64,000 nucleotides of DNA from Aerococcus sp. Its GTDB lineage: Bacteria > Bacillota > Bacilli > Lactobacillales > Aerococcaceae. The position numbers and the translations under genes were made by a program. The notes beneath the pieces were generated by a model. That model was not told the DNA's origin and searched no databases. It saw nothing but the letters and a program-made list of their open reading frames with translations. The stretch is from positions 163,749 through 227,748 of the forward strand of contig JALEMJ010000009.1 in assembly GCA_022768285.1 (NCBI GenBank), read 5' to 3'. Of this stretch, positions 46,657-55,897 are shown piece by piece (position 1 is the stretch's first letter; the number at the start of each line of letters is the position of its first letter).

Positions 46657-48810
46657 CTATTCGCGATGACCTATATTTAACAATTCTCGCCACCATTTTT
46701 CAGAGGTGTCATCAGTAGCTTTAGGCAGAATATCGGGCACGCGTGATTTCGCACGCTGCATAAAGAACTCTTGCGCATTCATTGGTTCACTGTCATTGAC
46801 AACTTTATCGTAAGAATTATCCGATTTTTTGTATCGGGCTTTCACGTTATCAGAAAGATAAGTATCTAATATATCAATCACACGTTGATGAATCGCAGCA
46901 TTCTCGACCGGAAATGCAATTTCGACACGGTGGTCTAAGTTACGCGTCATTAAGTCAGCACTGGACAAATAGATATCTGTGTCGCCATTATTATAAAAAT
47001 AATAGACACGACTGTGTTCCAAGAATCGGCCAACAAGGCTTATAACATGTATATTATCGCTTATTCCCTCAATGCCCGGGACCAAACAGCAAATGCCACG
47101 GACAATCAGATCAATTTTTACACCAGCTTGACTTGCACGATAGAACGCTTTAATGATGCCTTTACTAGTGAGCGAGTTCATTTTCGCAATAATATGGCCG
47201 TTTCCGAATTGCTTTTGATTTTTAATTTCGCGATCAATTGCATTAAGGTAATTAATTCGAATATTATCGGGTGAGACAAATAACTTATGATAATCAGGCT
47301 GATCCGAGTATCCGCTCAAGTAATTGAAGAAATTAGTCGCATCCTCAGTAATATCTGGATCACTCGTTAATAAGCTTTTATCCGTGTACATTTTTGCCGT
47401 TTTATCATTATAATTGCCCGTTCCCAAGTGAACGTAGCGATGTAATACGCCGTGTTCACGTTTGATAACGAGTGCAATTTTACTGTGGGTCTTAAGCATA
47501 TTTTTCCCATAGATGACCTGACAACCTGCTTCTTCTAATTGCTTGGCCCATTCTACGTTATTCTGTTCATCGAATCGTGCCTTAAGTTCTACCAAAACAG
47601 TGACTTGTTTGCCTTTTTCGGCACCGCGAATCAGCGCTTTAATAATTGGCGAATCTGAAGAGACACGATACAGTGTTTGCTTGATCGCAATTGTATCGGG
47701 ATCATCTGCGGCTTCTGAAATAAAATCAACAACTGGCTGAAAAGAATCATACGGGTGAAATAAGAATAGGTCACTCGTCTTGATGTAATCAAATACGCCC
47801 ATATTCTTTAGTTCTGGCGGATATACAGAATGAAAGGGCTTATATGTCAATTTTGGAAAAGCACGTTCCAGTTTATCTTTTGCTTCATTTAGAGCAGTGA
47901 GATCGAGTGGGCCATTGATAAGATATACATCACGTGGTGTAATTTCCAAGTTTTGAACCAACCATTTAACATCTTTAGCAAGTAATTCTTGTTCACAGTT
48001 CCGTGTATCAATTTCTAGACGTACTGCTTGTCCCTTTTTTCGTTTAATCAAAAAATCTTCAATAGATACTAATAAATCTTCTGCTCCTTCTTCATTGAGG
48101 GCCATATCAGCATTACGAGTAACTCTAAATAAAAAAGTGCTGGTTACAGTATAGCCATCGAATAGTGCGGTGATGAAATGCTCGATCACATCATATACAT
48201 CAATGAGAATATGCTTATCTTTGTCTTGTAAATAAAAATAACGTTCGACCAGTGGGGGAATAGGGACGATCGCAATTTCCTCTTCGCCATTCCGCTCTAA
48301 ATTCACAAAGACATTAGTAATTTTATTACCGAGGTTAGGGAATGGGCGGTACGCATCTACGCCAAGGGGCGTCAAGGTTGGGTAGATTTCTTCGGAGAAA
48401 TAGCGCTTGAGTTTGATACGGTCGGCTTCAGACAATATTTTATCGTCGGCGAAGTAAATATTATGCTCCTGGCATTCAGCTACTAAACGATCGAAAACGT
48501 GGTATTGATATGCGACCAGTTGATGATTTTTATCAGCGATGGCTTCCAATTGTTGATCAGCTGACCATTGTTTTTTTGTGTCACGTGCTTTTGGATCGTA
48601 ACGTCTTTGGTCTTGAAGACCAGCCACACGTACCATCATAAATTCATCTAGATTAGAACTGCCAATCGCAATAAAACCGAGGCGCTCGAGTAACGGATTC
48701 AATGGATCTTCTGCTTCTTTGATGACATGTAAATTAAATGATAACCAAGAGATTTCACGATTTTCATAGTAATCGGGATTATCAAGGTCAGGAACGGTAT
48801 GCTCTGCCAC
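46657..48810 (-). CDS. ppk1: Polyphosphate kinase 1
   Basis: Makes inorganic polyphosphate from ATP. 717 residues with the four-domain PPK1 layout. ENREISWLSFNLHVIKEAED and SNLDEFMMVRVAGL start the protein. The catalytic His is in KNMLKTHSKIALV; HLGTGNYNDKTAKMYTDKSL and the second PLD-like part with IVRGICCLVPGI and SSADLMTRNLDHRVEI follow. Lies 20 nt downstream of ppx in the same direction, so synthesis and degradation of polyphosphate are encoded together. Confidence 0.97.
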   Translation of the reverse strand: MAEHTVPDLDNPDYYENREISWLSFNLHVIKEAEDPLNPLLERLGFIAIGSSNLDEFMMVRVAGLQDQRRYDPKARDTKKQWSADQQLEAIADKNHQLVAYQYHVFDRLVAECQEHNIYFADDKILSEADRIKLKRYFSEEIYPTLTPLGVDAYRPFPNLGNKITNVFVNLERNGEEEIAIVPIPPLVERYFYLQDKDKHILIDVYDVIEHFITALFDGYTVTSTFLFRVTRNADMALNEEGAEDLLVSIEDFLIKRKKGQAVRLEIDTRNCEQELLAKDVKWLVQNLEITPRDVYLINGPLDLTALNEAKDKLERAFPKLTYKPFHSVYPPELKNMGVFDYIKTSDLFLFHPYDSFQPVVDFISEAADDPDTIAIKQTLYRVSSDSPIIKALIRGAEKGKQVTVLVELKARFDEQNNVEWAKQLEEAGCQVIYGKNMLKTHSKIALVIKREHGVLHRYVHLGTGNYNDKTAKMYTDKSLLTSDPDITEDATNFFNYLSGYSDQPDYHKLFVSPDNIRINYLNAIDREIKNQKQFGNGHIIAKMNSLTSKGIIKAFYRASQAGVKIDLIVRGICCLVPGIEGISDNIHVISLVGRFLEHSRVYYFYNNGDTDIYLSSADLMTRNLDHRVEIAFPVENAAIHQRVIDILDTYLSDNVKARYKKSDNSYDKVVNDSEPMNAQEFFMQRAKSRVPDILPKATDDTSEKWWRELLNIGHRE

Positions 48811-48830
48811 TCAAAAAACTTCCTTTCGCA

Positions 48831-50381
48831 TTAGATTCTGGTGTAATCTTTTTGATTAATGAACTCCAGATGAATATCTTCTCCAACAATGCGTTCGATA
48901 TGTTTCTTCTGATTTTCACACTGACTCACTTCTGATAATAACTTTCCTTTGTAAAAAATACGTAAAATTAAGGTATCTTTTTGATGAACAAAGTCGATCG
49001 TTTGGATCACAACTTGATTAGAGATATTTAGACAATTAGCAAATTTAACCATACCTCCGATTGTTTGAATAAGTTTAATTTCTTTATCACTAAACCAATC
49101 ATCAAACAGCGAGAGATAGGTCTTAAATAATGAGCGATTCTTAAAGCTCGCAATGAGGCTCAAGACAACGCGATCGTGATGTGTGAACCCCTCGAGATTT
49201 GTATTCGCAAGTAGGTAAAAGGTATGCTGCGAGGCACTATTAGCTTCTACCATGCGGCCGATGTGATAGCAGAAAGCCCCGTACGCCATCAGCTTTTCTT
49301 CGGATTTTTTCAGTGTTAGAAATCCTTCGTCATGAAGCGCCTGATAGAGTTTTCTAGCAAGAACCATACGCTGTGCAGCTTGACCGATATCAAAATGATA
49401 GGAAATCGGCAAACGTTCGATTGTCTGTCGCGCAATATTATTGATATCATAGGCGTCAGGATATTTGTGTTGTACATAATCGTAAATGATGCCTTCGCGT
49501 AAACCGCGTTGACTAAAGCGGAAGAAAGGCGCATTTATAGTGTCTAAAAGCTCGATATAGACAAGCAGGGCAGGCACAATGATGTCTGCTCGGTCGCTAC
49601 TCAAACCATCGATATTTTTCATTTCTTTCGGCGAAGCATCCTTAAAGCGCTCCAATACCGACGCGAAATCTTTCCTTTGCATTTCAAAGTTGTGCAGTCC
49701 AGCAAGCGGATAATCGATCATGCTTTGATACACACGAACAATATTGCGAGCTGCACCACCGATGCCAATCAGAGGTAATTGTGCATCCTTCATAAAGGGG
49801 TGCTCAGCAAATGCAGCCTTAATAAATTTTCGGGTTTCTTCAATCGCATCTTTATCGTTGTGTGGGACGTCTGCAAAAAACTTATTCTTTAATGTGACGG
49901 CACCGAAGGGAAAACTGTATGACTCTACAATCTGTTTATCCTTGAACAGGGTAACTTCGCTACTGCCGCCACCAATATCTAATGTAATCCCATCCGTCAA
50001 AGCGATTGAATGGAAGACCGCTGTTACGCCATAATAAGCTTCCTGTCTGCCTGGAATGATGTCAATTGTTAAGCCGACCTTTTCCTTGACTATAGTCACG
50101 ATGTCGTCGCGATTGACTGATTGACGGAGTGCAGCGGTTCCTTTCGCAATTATCCGATCGACACGGAATAATTCTGCTTCTTTGGTTAGGCCGCTAAGGA
50201 CATCGCAAAGTACAGTGATGCCTTCTTCAGACATATTGCTCTTGTCGTCTAAATACTGGAAGATACGGGATGGTACTTTGATATTTTGAATTTCCTTAAT
50301 CGTGAAATTATCAAAAACTTGAAAAATGACTAGGCGAATACTATTGGACCCAATGTCAATTAAACCGATACGTTCTTTCAT
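48831..50381 (-). CDS. ppx: Exopolyphosphatase (Ppx/GppA family)
   Basis: Releases phosphate from polyphosphate or hydrolyses pppGpp. 516 residues. ASKHA-fold motifs: GLIDIGSNSIRLVIFQV (phosphate 1) and GITLDIGGGSSEVTLF (phosphate 2), followed by IGIGGAARNI and SQRGLREGIIYDY. A C-terminal HD-like helical domain is present from ~310. The frame is open 38 codons further upstream, but GGGGAT before ATG 50381 and the family N-terminus (MKERIGLIDIGSNS) set the start. First gene of ppx-ppk1. Confidence 0.93.
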   Translation of the reverse strand: MKERIGLIDIGSNSIRLVIFQVFDNFTIKEIQNIKVPSRIFQYLDDKSNMSEEGITVLCDVLSGLTKEAELFRVDRIIAKGTAALRQSVNRDDIVTIVKEKVGLTIDIIPGRQEAYYGVTAVFHSIALTDGITLDIGGGSSEVTLFKDKQIVESYSFPFGAVTLKNKFFADVPHNDKDAIEETRKFIKAAFAEHPFMKDAQLPLIGIGGAARNIVRVYQSMIDYPLAGLHNFEMQRKDFASVLERFKDASPKEMKNIDGLSSDRADIIVPALLVYIELLDTINAPFFRFSQRGLREGIIYDYVQHKYPDAYDINNIARQTIERLPISYHFDIGQAAQRMVLARKLYQALHDEGFLTLKKSEEKLMAYGAFCYHIGRMVEANSASQHTFYLLANTNLEGFTHHDRVVLSLIASFKNRSLFKTYLSLFDDWFSDKEIKLIQTIGGMVKFANCLNISNQVVIQTIDFVHQKDTLILRIFYKGKLLSEVSQCENQKKHIERIVGEDIHLEFINQKDYTRI

Positions 50382-50396
50382 TATTATCCCCTTAAT

Positions 50397-50428
50397 ATGA
50401 TAACTTATTAGTACAGGATAATGATAAC
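50397..50428. repeat. Direct repeat ATGATAAC upstream of ppx
   Basis: ATGATAAC at 50397-50404 and 50421-50428, 24 bp apart, just upstream of the ppx start. Function unknown. Confidence 0.3.
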
Positions 50429-50525
50429 CTAAAACGTTGAGCAACTGTAGCGGTGAGCGAGATTCAAAAAAAGAGCTTGAGTCAATAAAAAACACTCATA
50501 ACGTTGAGAGAAAGGATAATGAAAA

Positions 50526-51174
50526 ATGAAAAAAAGTTATTATTTTTGATATGGACGGTACGCTGATTGATTCAGAATATCCCTATTTTCTAGCGCTCAG
50601 CCGTGCCTGCAAGGAATATAATATTGTCATGACAGAAGAGGAATACTTTAATAACTATGCTGGCGGAAAGGTTGCTGATAACGAAAAACAACTAGCTGCA
50701 AAAATTAATAGTCAAGTACTCGCGGAAAAAATAATTGCGCGTGCAAAAACGGTGTATTTTGAAAAGCTGGCAGACGGTGTTGAGCCTAAACCGACATTGT
50801 TTGAGACGCTAGATGCACTTAAAACTAAAGAATTACGTTTGTTTGTTGCATCTTCCTCCACAGAAGATGTTGTGAAGCGGATCTTATCCGATGACGTTAA
50901 GATTATTGATTATTTCGAAGATATAATTGCGGGAGATCATGTATCACATTCCAAGCCGCATCCGGAGATTTTTAATCGTGCGTTAACTATTGCTGGTGTA
51001 GAGGCAGCTGAGGCTTTTATTGTGGAGGACTCGTTTCAAGGCGTTGAAGCGGGTTATCGCTCGGGAATTGAGACGATCATGATACCGGATCATCGCCAAC
51101 CGACAGATGAGATTCGAGAAAAAGCTTTTGCCACTGTCCCACAATTAATTGATATTTTGTCATTGATTTATTGA
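50526..51174 (+). pseudogene. HAD phosphatase (beta-phosphoglucomutase-like), frameshift in an A7 run
   Basis: From residue IFDMDGTLIDSEYPYF on this is a complete ~215-residue HAD subfamily IA protein: VASSSTEDVVKRIL (motif II), HSKPHPEIFNRAL (Lys motif) and FIVEDSFQGVEAGYRSG (motif IV). The natural start ATG 50526 with SD AAAGGA is followed by seven A. Six A would give MKKVIIFDMDGT; seven A put the start out of frame and hit TGA after seven codons. The only in-frame ATG (50551) lies after the catalytic nucleophile Asp. The gene is thus non-functional unless polymerase or ribosome slippage on A7 restores the frame. Confidence 0.75.
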
Positions 51175-51671
51175 TCTAAGCGCTCTTTAATTGCTGGAAT
51201 CATCTGCGGGATGCCAGCTTTGATGTCATCGTAGCACTGCTTGAGGTCGCGAGTTTCCATGGGATCAACAATAGTGTATGATGCATCTTCTCCGGATAGC
51301 GCTGGAAATAGTGAAACTTTAGAGGAATTGGTTTCACCTACTCGCATTTTGGCTGCATTCAGCGTTAGTGTGTCGAACGTAATAATGTAGTCGAAGCGTT
51401 CACCGTCTTTTTTGACAAGGGGGCGGGAACGATGATGTTGTACCGGAATATGATCTTCACCCAAAAATTGCTGAAGCTTAGGATGCAGTGGTTGACCACT
51501 ACGCCATTCTTCAATTCCCGCAGAATCTACACTAATCCGGTGACTGAGGTGGTTTATTTTTAATTCGTGGTTTAATAAATTTGCTGCAAGGGGCGAACGA
51601 CAAATATTTGCGAGGCAAACAAATAAAATACGTTTTTTAGGTTGTATCCACGGCAAATTCAAAATTAACAC
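51168..51671 (-). CDS. Low-molecular-weight protein-tyrosine phosphatase
   Basis: Cytosolic phosphatase of 167 residues. The P-loop VCLANICRSPLA has the C-x5-R-S signature with catalytic Cys and Arg. The general acid is in IVDPMETRD. VDSAGIEEWRSGQPLHPKLQQFL is typical. The N-terminus (MLILNLPWIQPKK) is about ten residues longer than usual. GTG start with AGAGG 4 nt upstream. Its end overlaps the convergent HAD gene by 7 nt, so no terminator fits between them. Possible role: antagonist of a tyrosine kinase in capsule regulation, not shown here. Confidence 0.9.
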   Translation of the reverse strand: MLILNLPWIQPKKRILFVCLANICRSPLAANLLNHELKINHLSHRISVDSAGIEEWRSGQPLHPKLQQFLGEDHIPVQHHRSRPLVKKDGERFDYIITFDTLTLNAAKMRVGETNSSKVSLFPALSGEDASYTIVDPMETRDLKQCYDDIKAGIPQMIPAIKERLDQ

Positions 51672-51782
51672 GCCACCTCTCTATGACTTCATCAACGACT
51701 AATTATATGAAAACTAATAGTGTAGTTTAACATGAAATGGTACTTTCGTCAGTCAATAGCGTATGGAGCCCTAAAGGACTGA

Positions 51783-51791
51783 TGCTATAGT
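51783..51791 (+). promoter_or_regulatory. Extended -10 promoter of ung
   Basis: TGC-TATAGT, 29 nt before the TTG start. Confidence 0.5.
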
Positions 51792-51820
51792 AGAATTAAA
51801 ATTGAAAGAAGGTCAATCAA

Positions 51821-52498
51821 TTGCAACAGCGCTTTATCCCTAATGAATGGCAAGAACATCTTCAGCCTGTTTTTGACTCTGAACGTTATCAGCAGCTACA
51901 TAATTTTTTGAAAGAAGAGTATCAATCACGTATTATTTATCCTGATATGTGGCACATCTACGAGGCTTTTAAACTCTCACCTTTCGATCACGTGAGAGTT
52001 GTTATTCTCGGCCAAGATCCGTATCATGGGCCAGACCAAGCGCACGGGTTGAGTTTTTCGGTGCAACGTGGTGTTCCTATTCCACCATCACTACAGAATA
52101 TCTACAAAGAGCTCACTGCAGATGTAGGTTTTAAACCTGTTCATCATGGGAATTTAACTGAATGGGCAGAGCAAGGTGTACTACTGTTAAATAGTGTGCT
52201 AACTGTTCGTGCGGGGCAGGCAAATTCGCATCGTGGTAAAGGCTGGGAAGAATTGACGGATTATGCGATTAAAGAATTAAATAGCGTTGATCATCGCATT
52301 GTATTTATTCTGTGGGGGGCTGCAGCACGTCAAAAGGCGTCCCTCATTGATCGATCAAAACATGCGATTATCACTTCACCGCATCCAAGTCCATTATCGG
52401 CCTATCGCGGTTTCTTCGGCTCACGGCCTTTTTCACAAGCTAATTCCTTATTGATTGAAAGCGGGCAGGAACCTATTAATTGGCAATTAAGTGATTAG
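51821..52498 (+). CDS. ung: Uracil-DNA glycosylase
   Basis: Removes uracil from DNA. 225 residues. The catalytic water-activating motif is [45 protein letters not shown] and the DNA-intercalating loop [20 protein letters not shown] are intact. TTG start with GAAAGAAGG 8 nt upstream. It stands alone from its own promoter. Confidence 0.97.
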   Translation: MQQRFIPNEWQEHLQPVFDSERYQQLHNFLKEEYQSRIIYPDMWHIYEAFKLSPFDHVRVVILGQDPYHGPDQAHGLSFSVQRGVPIPPSLQNIYKELTADVGFKPVHHGNLTEWAEQGVLLLNSVLTVRAGQANSHRGKGWEELTDYAIKELNSVDHRIVFILWGAAARQKASLIDRSKHAIITSPHPSPLSAYRGFFGSRPFSQANSLLIESGQEPINWQLSD

Positions 52499-52559
52499 TT
52501 GTCGCATGTAATCTTTATATATTTGTAAGGAAGATGGTACTGCCGCTGCGGTGATAATT

Positions 52560-52568
52560 TGCTATAAT
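52560..52568 (+). promoter_or_regulatory. Extended -10 promoter of recU-pbp1A
   Basis: TGC-TATAAT (hexamer 52563-52568), 32 nt before the recU start. Confidence 0.6.
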
Positions 52569-52600
52569 AAAGGATAATCGAGATTAAACGGGGGAGTCAC

Positions 52601-53218
52601 ATGCGCTATCCAGATGGCCGTCAGTATCAGCAAACGAGCCAGCAATCGTCAAGAACAAAGCATTCGGAATTTGTGCAGCATGGCCAGCGAGGAATGCGAT
52701 TAGAAACCATGCTTAATCGCTCAAATGACTGGTATCGGACACACAATCGGGCAGTGATTTACAAAAAACCGACGCCTATTCAAGTGGTATCCGTAGACTA
52801 TCCAAAGCGCGAAAAGGTTACGATTAAGGAAGCATATTATCGCCAACCATCAACGACGGATTACAATGGTGTTTATCGTGGCTACTATATTGATTTTGAA
52901 GCAAAGCAAACCGCTCAAACAACGCGTTTCCCGTTGAACAATTTCCATGCACATCAGATTGCACACATGCAAGCATGTGATAAACAGGGAGGCATCTGTT
53001 TTGCAATTATGCTTTTTTCAGCACTGAATGAAGCATATCTGTATCCGTTTAATGAGCTTCAAGCGCATTGGCAAGACTATCAGAATAAGCGAGGTGCAGC
53101 GTCGATTCCGTTGATTCAAATCCGAAACGAAGGTTTTGCGATCTCAATCGGTGCTTTCCCGGACATTGATTATTTGCCGGCGGTTGATCAATATATTCAA
53201 CAAATGGAACAATTATAG
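52601..53218 (+). CDS. recU: Holliday junction resolvase RecU
   Basis: Cuts Holliday junctions during recombination and chromosome segregation. 205 residues. GQRGMRLETMLNRSNDWY, AVIYKKPTPIQVV and the catalytic-type region DYNGVYRGYYIDFEAKQT followed by FPLNNFHAHQIAHM identify the family. The N-terminal 30 residues are the flexible stalk-proximal part. GGGGGAG precedes ATG. In many Firmicutes recU and a class A penicillin-binding protein form one operon, as here. Confidence 0.95.
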   Translation: MRYPDGRQYQQTSQQSSRTKHSEFVQHGQRGMRLETMLNRSNDWYRTHNRAVIYKKPTPIQVVSVDYPKREKVTIKEAYYRQPSTTDYNGVYRGYYIDFEAKQTAQTTRFPLNNFHAHQIAHMQACDKQGGICFAIMLFSALNEAYLYPFNELQAHWQDYQNKRGAASIPLIQIRNEGFAISIGAFPDIDYLPAVDQYIQQMEQL

Positions 53219-53232
53219 AGGAAGTGAATCAC

Positions 53233-55779
53233 TTGGCTAGAGATGATAACCAACAAAGACCTAAACGGCGACATCAGACACCGCCGAATAGTTCGCGAGC
53301 ACAGCGCACACGTCGGACATCGAGCTCACGTGCCGATCAAGGTGCCAGACAGCATTATAAGGAACAGAACCCTTCGAAAAAGTCGAAGCAGACTGCACCA
53401 CAAAAAAAGAATCATAAGGAGAAAAATTCGCATAGCATCCTAAAAATGGTAGCAATTGGTGCCGTATTAGTTGTGGCTGCAATTGGTATCACTGGAACAG
53501 CAATAGCTGCTGCCTGGATCAGTGACAGCCCAGAAATTACCAAACGTGATCTTGAGGGTTCCGTCGCTTCGGTTGTATACGATGAGGATGGCAATGAAGT
53601 ATACAAAACGACGCAGAATGAGCAAATTATTATTGATTCTGATCAGATCTCACAGCAAGCATTTGATGCCGTAACGTCTATTGAGGACCGACGCTTTATG
53701 GATCACCACGGTATTGATATCCGTCGTATCTTTGCATCACTTATGGCTAATTTACGTGCCGGTGGTATTGCACAGGGTGGTTCAACACTTACGCAGCAAT
53801 TGGTAAAACTATCTGTATTCTCAACTAAAGAAGAGGATAGAACGTATAAGCGTAAAGTACAGGAAATGTACCTGGCTCATAAAATTGAAAAGCAGTATTC
53901 TAAGCAACAAATTTTTGAGTACTATTTGAATAAAGTGTATATGGCGAACGGTGTTTATGGTATCGGCACTGCTGCACAGATTTACTACGGGAAACCCCTC
54001 GATCAGCTGACGTTAACACAAGTAGCATTGCTTGCTGGTATGCCACAAGCGCCAAATGAATACAACCCTTACGTCAATCCTGAGCAAGCCAAAGAGCGTC
54101 GTGATTTAGTTTTAGTTGCGATGCGAGATAACGAGAAGATTTCTGACAGTGATTACCAACAAGCAGTTAATGAACCGATTGACGAAGGGCTACAGTCACT
54201 CGAAGAATTCCAAGAGACTGACAGAGCTAATGACAATGTTGTCGATGCTTATGTGAAGCAAGTGATCAAGGATGTTGAGGATGCAGGATATAACATCTTT
54301 GAGGATGGGCTAGAAATCCACACGCACCTTAATATGGACATCCAACGCCATCTCTATGACACAGTTAACGATGATAATGGCGTGTACTTCCCTAATGATA
54401 CGATGCAGTCCGCAGTATCAATTGTTAATACGAAGAATGGCCACATTGCCGCACTGTTTGGTGGTCGCCATCAGGAGGCTCAATTAGGGTTTAATCGCGC
54501 TACGGAATTGAATCGTTCGGTCGGTTCTACCATGAAACCACTGGCTGATTACGGTCCAGTATTTGAATACTTGAACTATAGTCCGGGACAGACGGTGAAG
54601 GATGAGCCGCATACTTATAGCGATGGAACAGAAATCAAGAACTACGAGGGTGGCTACATGGGGAATCTGACGTTACGTCAAGCTCTGGTACGTTCTCGTA
54701 ATATCCCTGCATTGAAAATGATGCAAGCGTCTGATCCTAAGAAGGTCAATGAGTTCCTTGGAAAAATGGATATTCACCTTAATGGTGGTAAGGGTGTCTA
54801 TGAATCTAACGCACTCGGTGGTGAAGTGACACCACTTGGGTTGAGTGCTGCCTACGCCACAATTGGTAACTATGGGCAATATAATCAGCCACGGGCAGTA
54901 GATTACTTTGTGACTAAGAGTGGTGAAAAGATTAAAGTGAGCCAAGAGAGTCACCGTGCAATGAAAGATTCGACGGCGTATATGCTAACAGATGTTCTAA
55001 AGGGAACCTTTAAGGATGACGGTCTAGCAGCAAGCAATGCAAATCCAAATATCATCCAGGCCGGTAAAACAGGAACAACGAATTATACTGAAGAAGAATT
55101 AACGGAAAATGGTATTCCAAGCGACGGTTCTCCGGATTCTTGGATTGCAGGTTTTACCACTGATTATGCGATCGCAGTTTGGGTCGGCTATGATAAGCCA
55201 TATTCACCAGATGGTTATTTATCGCTGAGCGACCAGACAATTGCGCGTGCGTTGTATCAGAATTTAATGGAATTCATCACGAATGGTAGTCATCAGGACG
55301 ATTGGGAGCAACCTGATAGTGTACACCGTGTGAATATCATTTCAGGATCAAATCCACTGCGTATTTCGCAATCGAGTGGTGGCAATACCATCTCTGATTT
55401 AGTTAATGATGAGCTGTACAAACAATTACAGTCTCGTGGCTATGGACAGGAAACAAACGAATCAAGCTCATCGTCACAGAACACGTATAATCCGCAAAAT
55501 AATGGCGGAAATATGAATGGCTATACCAATCAAAGTCAGTATTCCAATAATCAGTGGAGCCGTTCGACCAATAGTGGGAATACGCAATCAGATACGACGG
55601 ACGAGACAACAGATGGTGGTACTGATAATACTGAGGGAACGCAACCCAATGACGGTTCAGCACAGGAAGAACCGCCGACATCAGACAGTGGTAGTGGAGG
55701 CACACCGCCGAGCACGCAGCCAGCAGGGGATGCCGGAGCTTCAACAGCGAATGGTTCCACTGACCAGGCGACGCCATAG
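53233..55779 (+). CDS. pbp1A: Class A penicillin-binding protein PBP1A
   Basis: Bifunctional peptidoglycan glycosyltransferase/transpeptidase. ~848 residues: a basic cytoplasmic N-terminus (1-70), one transmembrane helix (~72-95), glycosyltransferase domain with the catalytic Glu in SIEDRRFMDHHGID and GGSTLTQQLVK, and transpeptidase domain with SXXK as GSTMKPLADY, SRN in VRSRNIPAL and KTGT in AGKTGTTNYT. A Ser/Asn/Gln/Gly/Thr-rich tail covers the last ~125 residues. Start: TTG 53233 lies 9 nt after AGAGGAA, while GTG 53224 is too close to it. Follows recU in the same operon. Confidence 0.95.
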   Translation: MARDDNQQRPKRRHQTPPNSSRAQRTRRTSSSRADQGARQHYKEQNPSKKSKQTAPQKKNHKEKNSHSILKMVAIGAVLVVAAIGITGTAIAAAWISDSPEITKRDLEGSVASVVYDEDGNEVYKTTQNEQIIIDSDQISQQAFDAVTSIEDRRFMDHHGIDIRRIFASLMANLRAGGIAQGGSTLTQQLVKLSVFSTKEEDRTYKRKVQEMYLAHKIEKQYSKQQIFEYYLNKVYMANGVYGIGTAAQIYYGKPLDQLTLTQVALLAGMPQAPNEYNPYVNPEQAKERRDLVLVAMRDNEKISDSDYQQAVNEPIDEGLQSLEEFQETDRANDNVVDAYVKQVIKDVEDAGYNIFEDGLEIHTHLNMDIQRHLYDTVNDDNGVYFPNDTMQSAVSIVNTKNGHIAALFGGRHQEAQLGFNRATELNRSVGSTMKPLADYGPVFEYLNYSPGQTVKDEPHTYSDGTEIKNYEGGYMGNLTLRQALVRSRNIPALKMMQASDPKKVNEFLGKMDIHLNGGKGVYESNALGGEVTPLGLSAAYATIGNYGQYNQPRAVDYFVTKSGEKIKVSQESHRAMKDSTAYMLTDVLKGTFKDDGLAASNANPNIIQAGKTGTTNYTEEELTENGIPSDGSPDSWIAGFTTDYAIAVWVGYDKPYSPDGYLSLSDQTIARALYQNLMEFITNGSHQDDWEQPDSVHRVNIISGSNPLRISQSSGGNTISDLVNDELYKQLQSRGYGQETNESSSSSQNTYNPQNNGGNMNGYTNQSQYSNNQWSRSTNSGNTQSDTTDETTDGGTDNTEGTQPNDGSAQEEPPTSDSGSGGTPPSTQPAGDAGASTANGSTDQATP

Positions 55780-55806
55780 AATTCTTAGCGATTTTGCGGT
55801 TTAGGA

Positions 55807-55835
55807 TGGACAGTAACTTGAGATTATAGTATAGT
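55807..55835 (+). promoter_or_regulatory. Promoter of tig
   Basis: TGGACA (55807-55812), 17 nt, TATAGT (55830-55835). Confidence 0.72.
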
Positions 55836-55897
55836 GGTCGAGTATTAACGGCTTTTCAGAGTCAAATCAAGAAATTATCAAGGTAGGAGAATGATTA

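Noticed and set aside
48738..50034. Plus-strand open frames opposite ppk1 and ppx
   Set aside because: Short, without SD and antisense to well-conserved genes.
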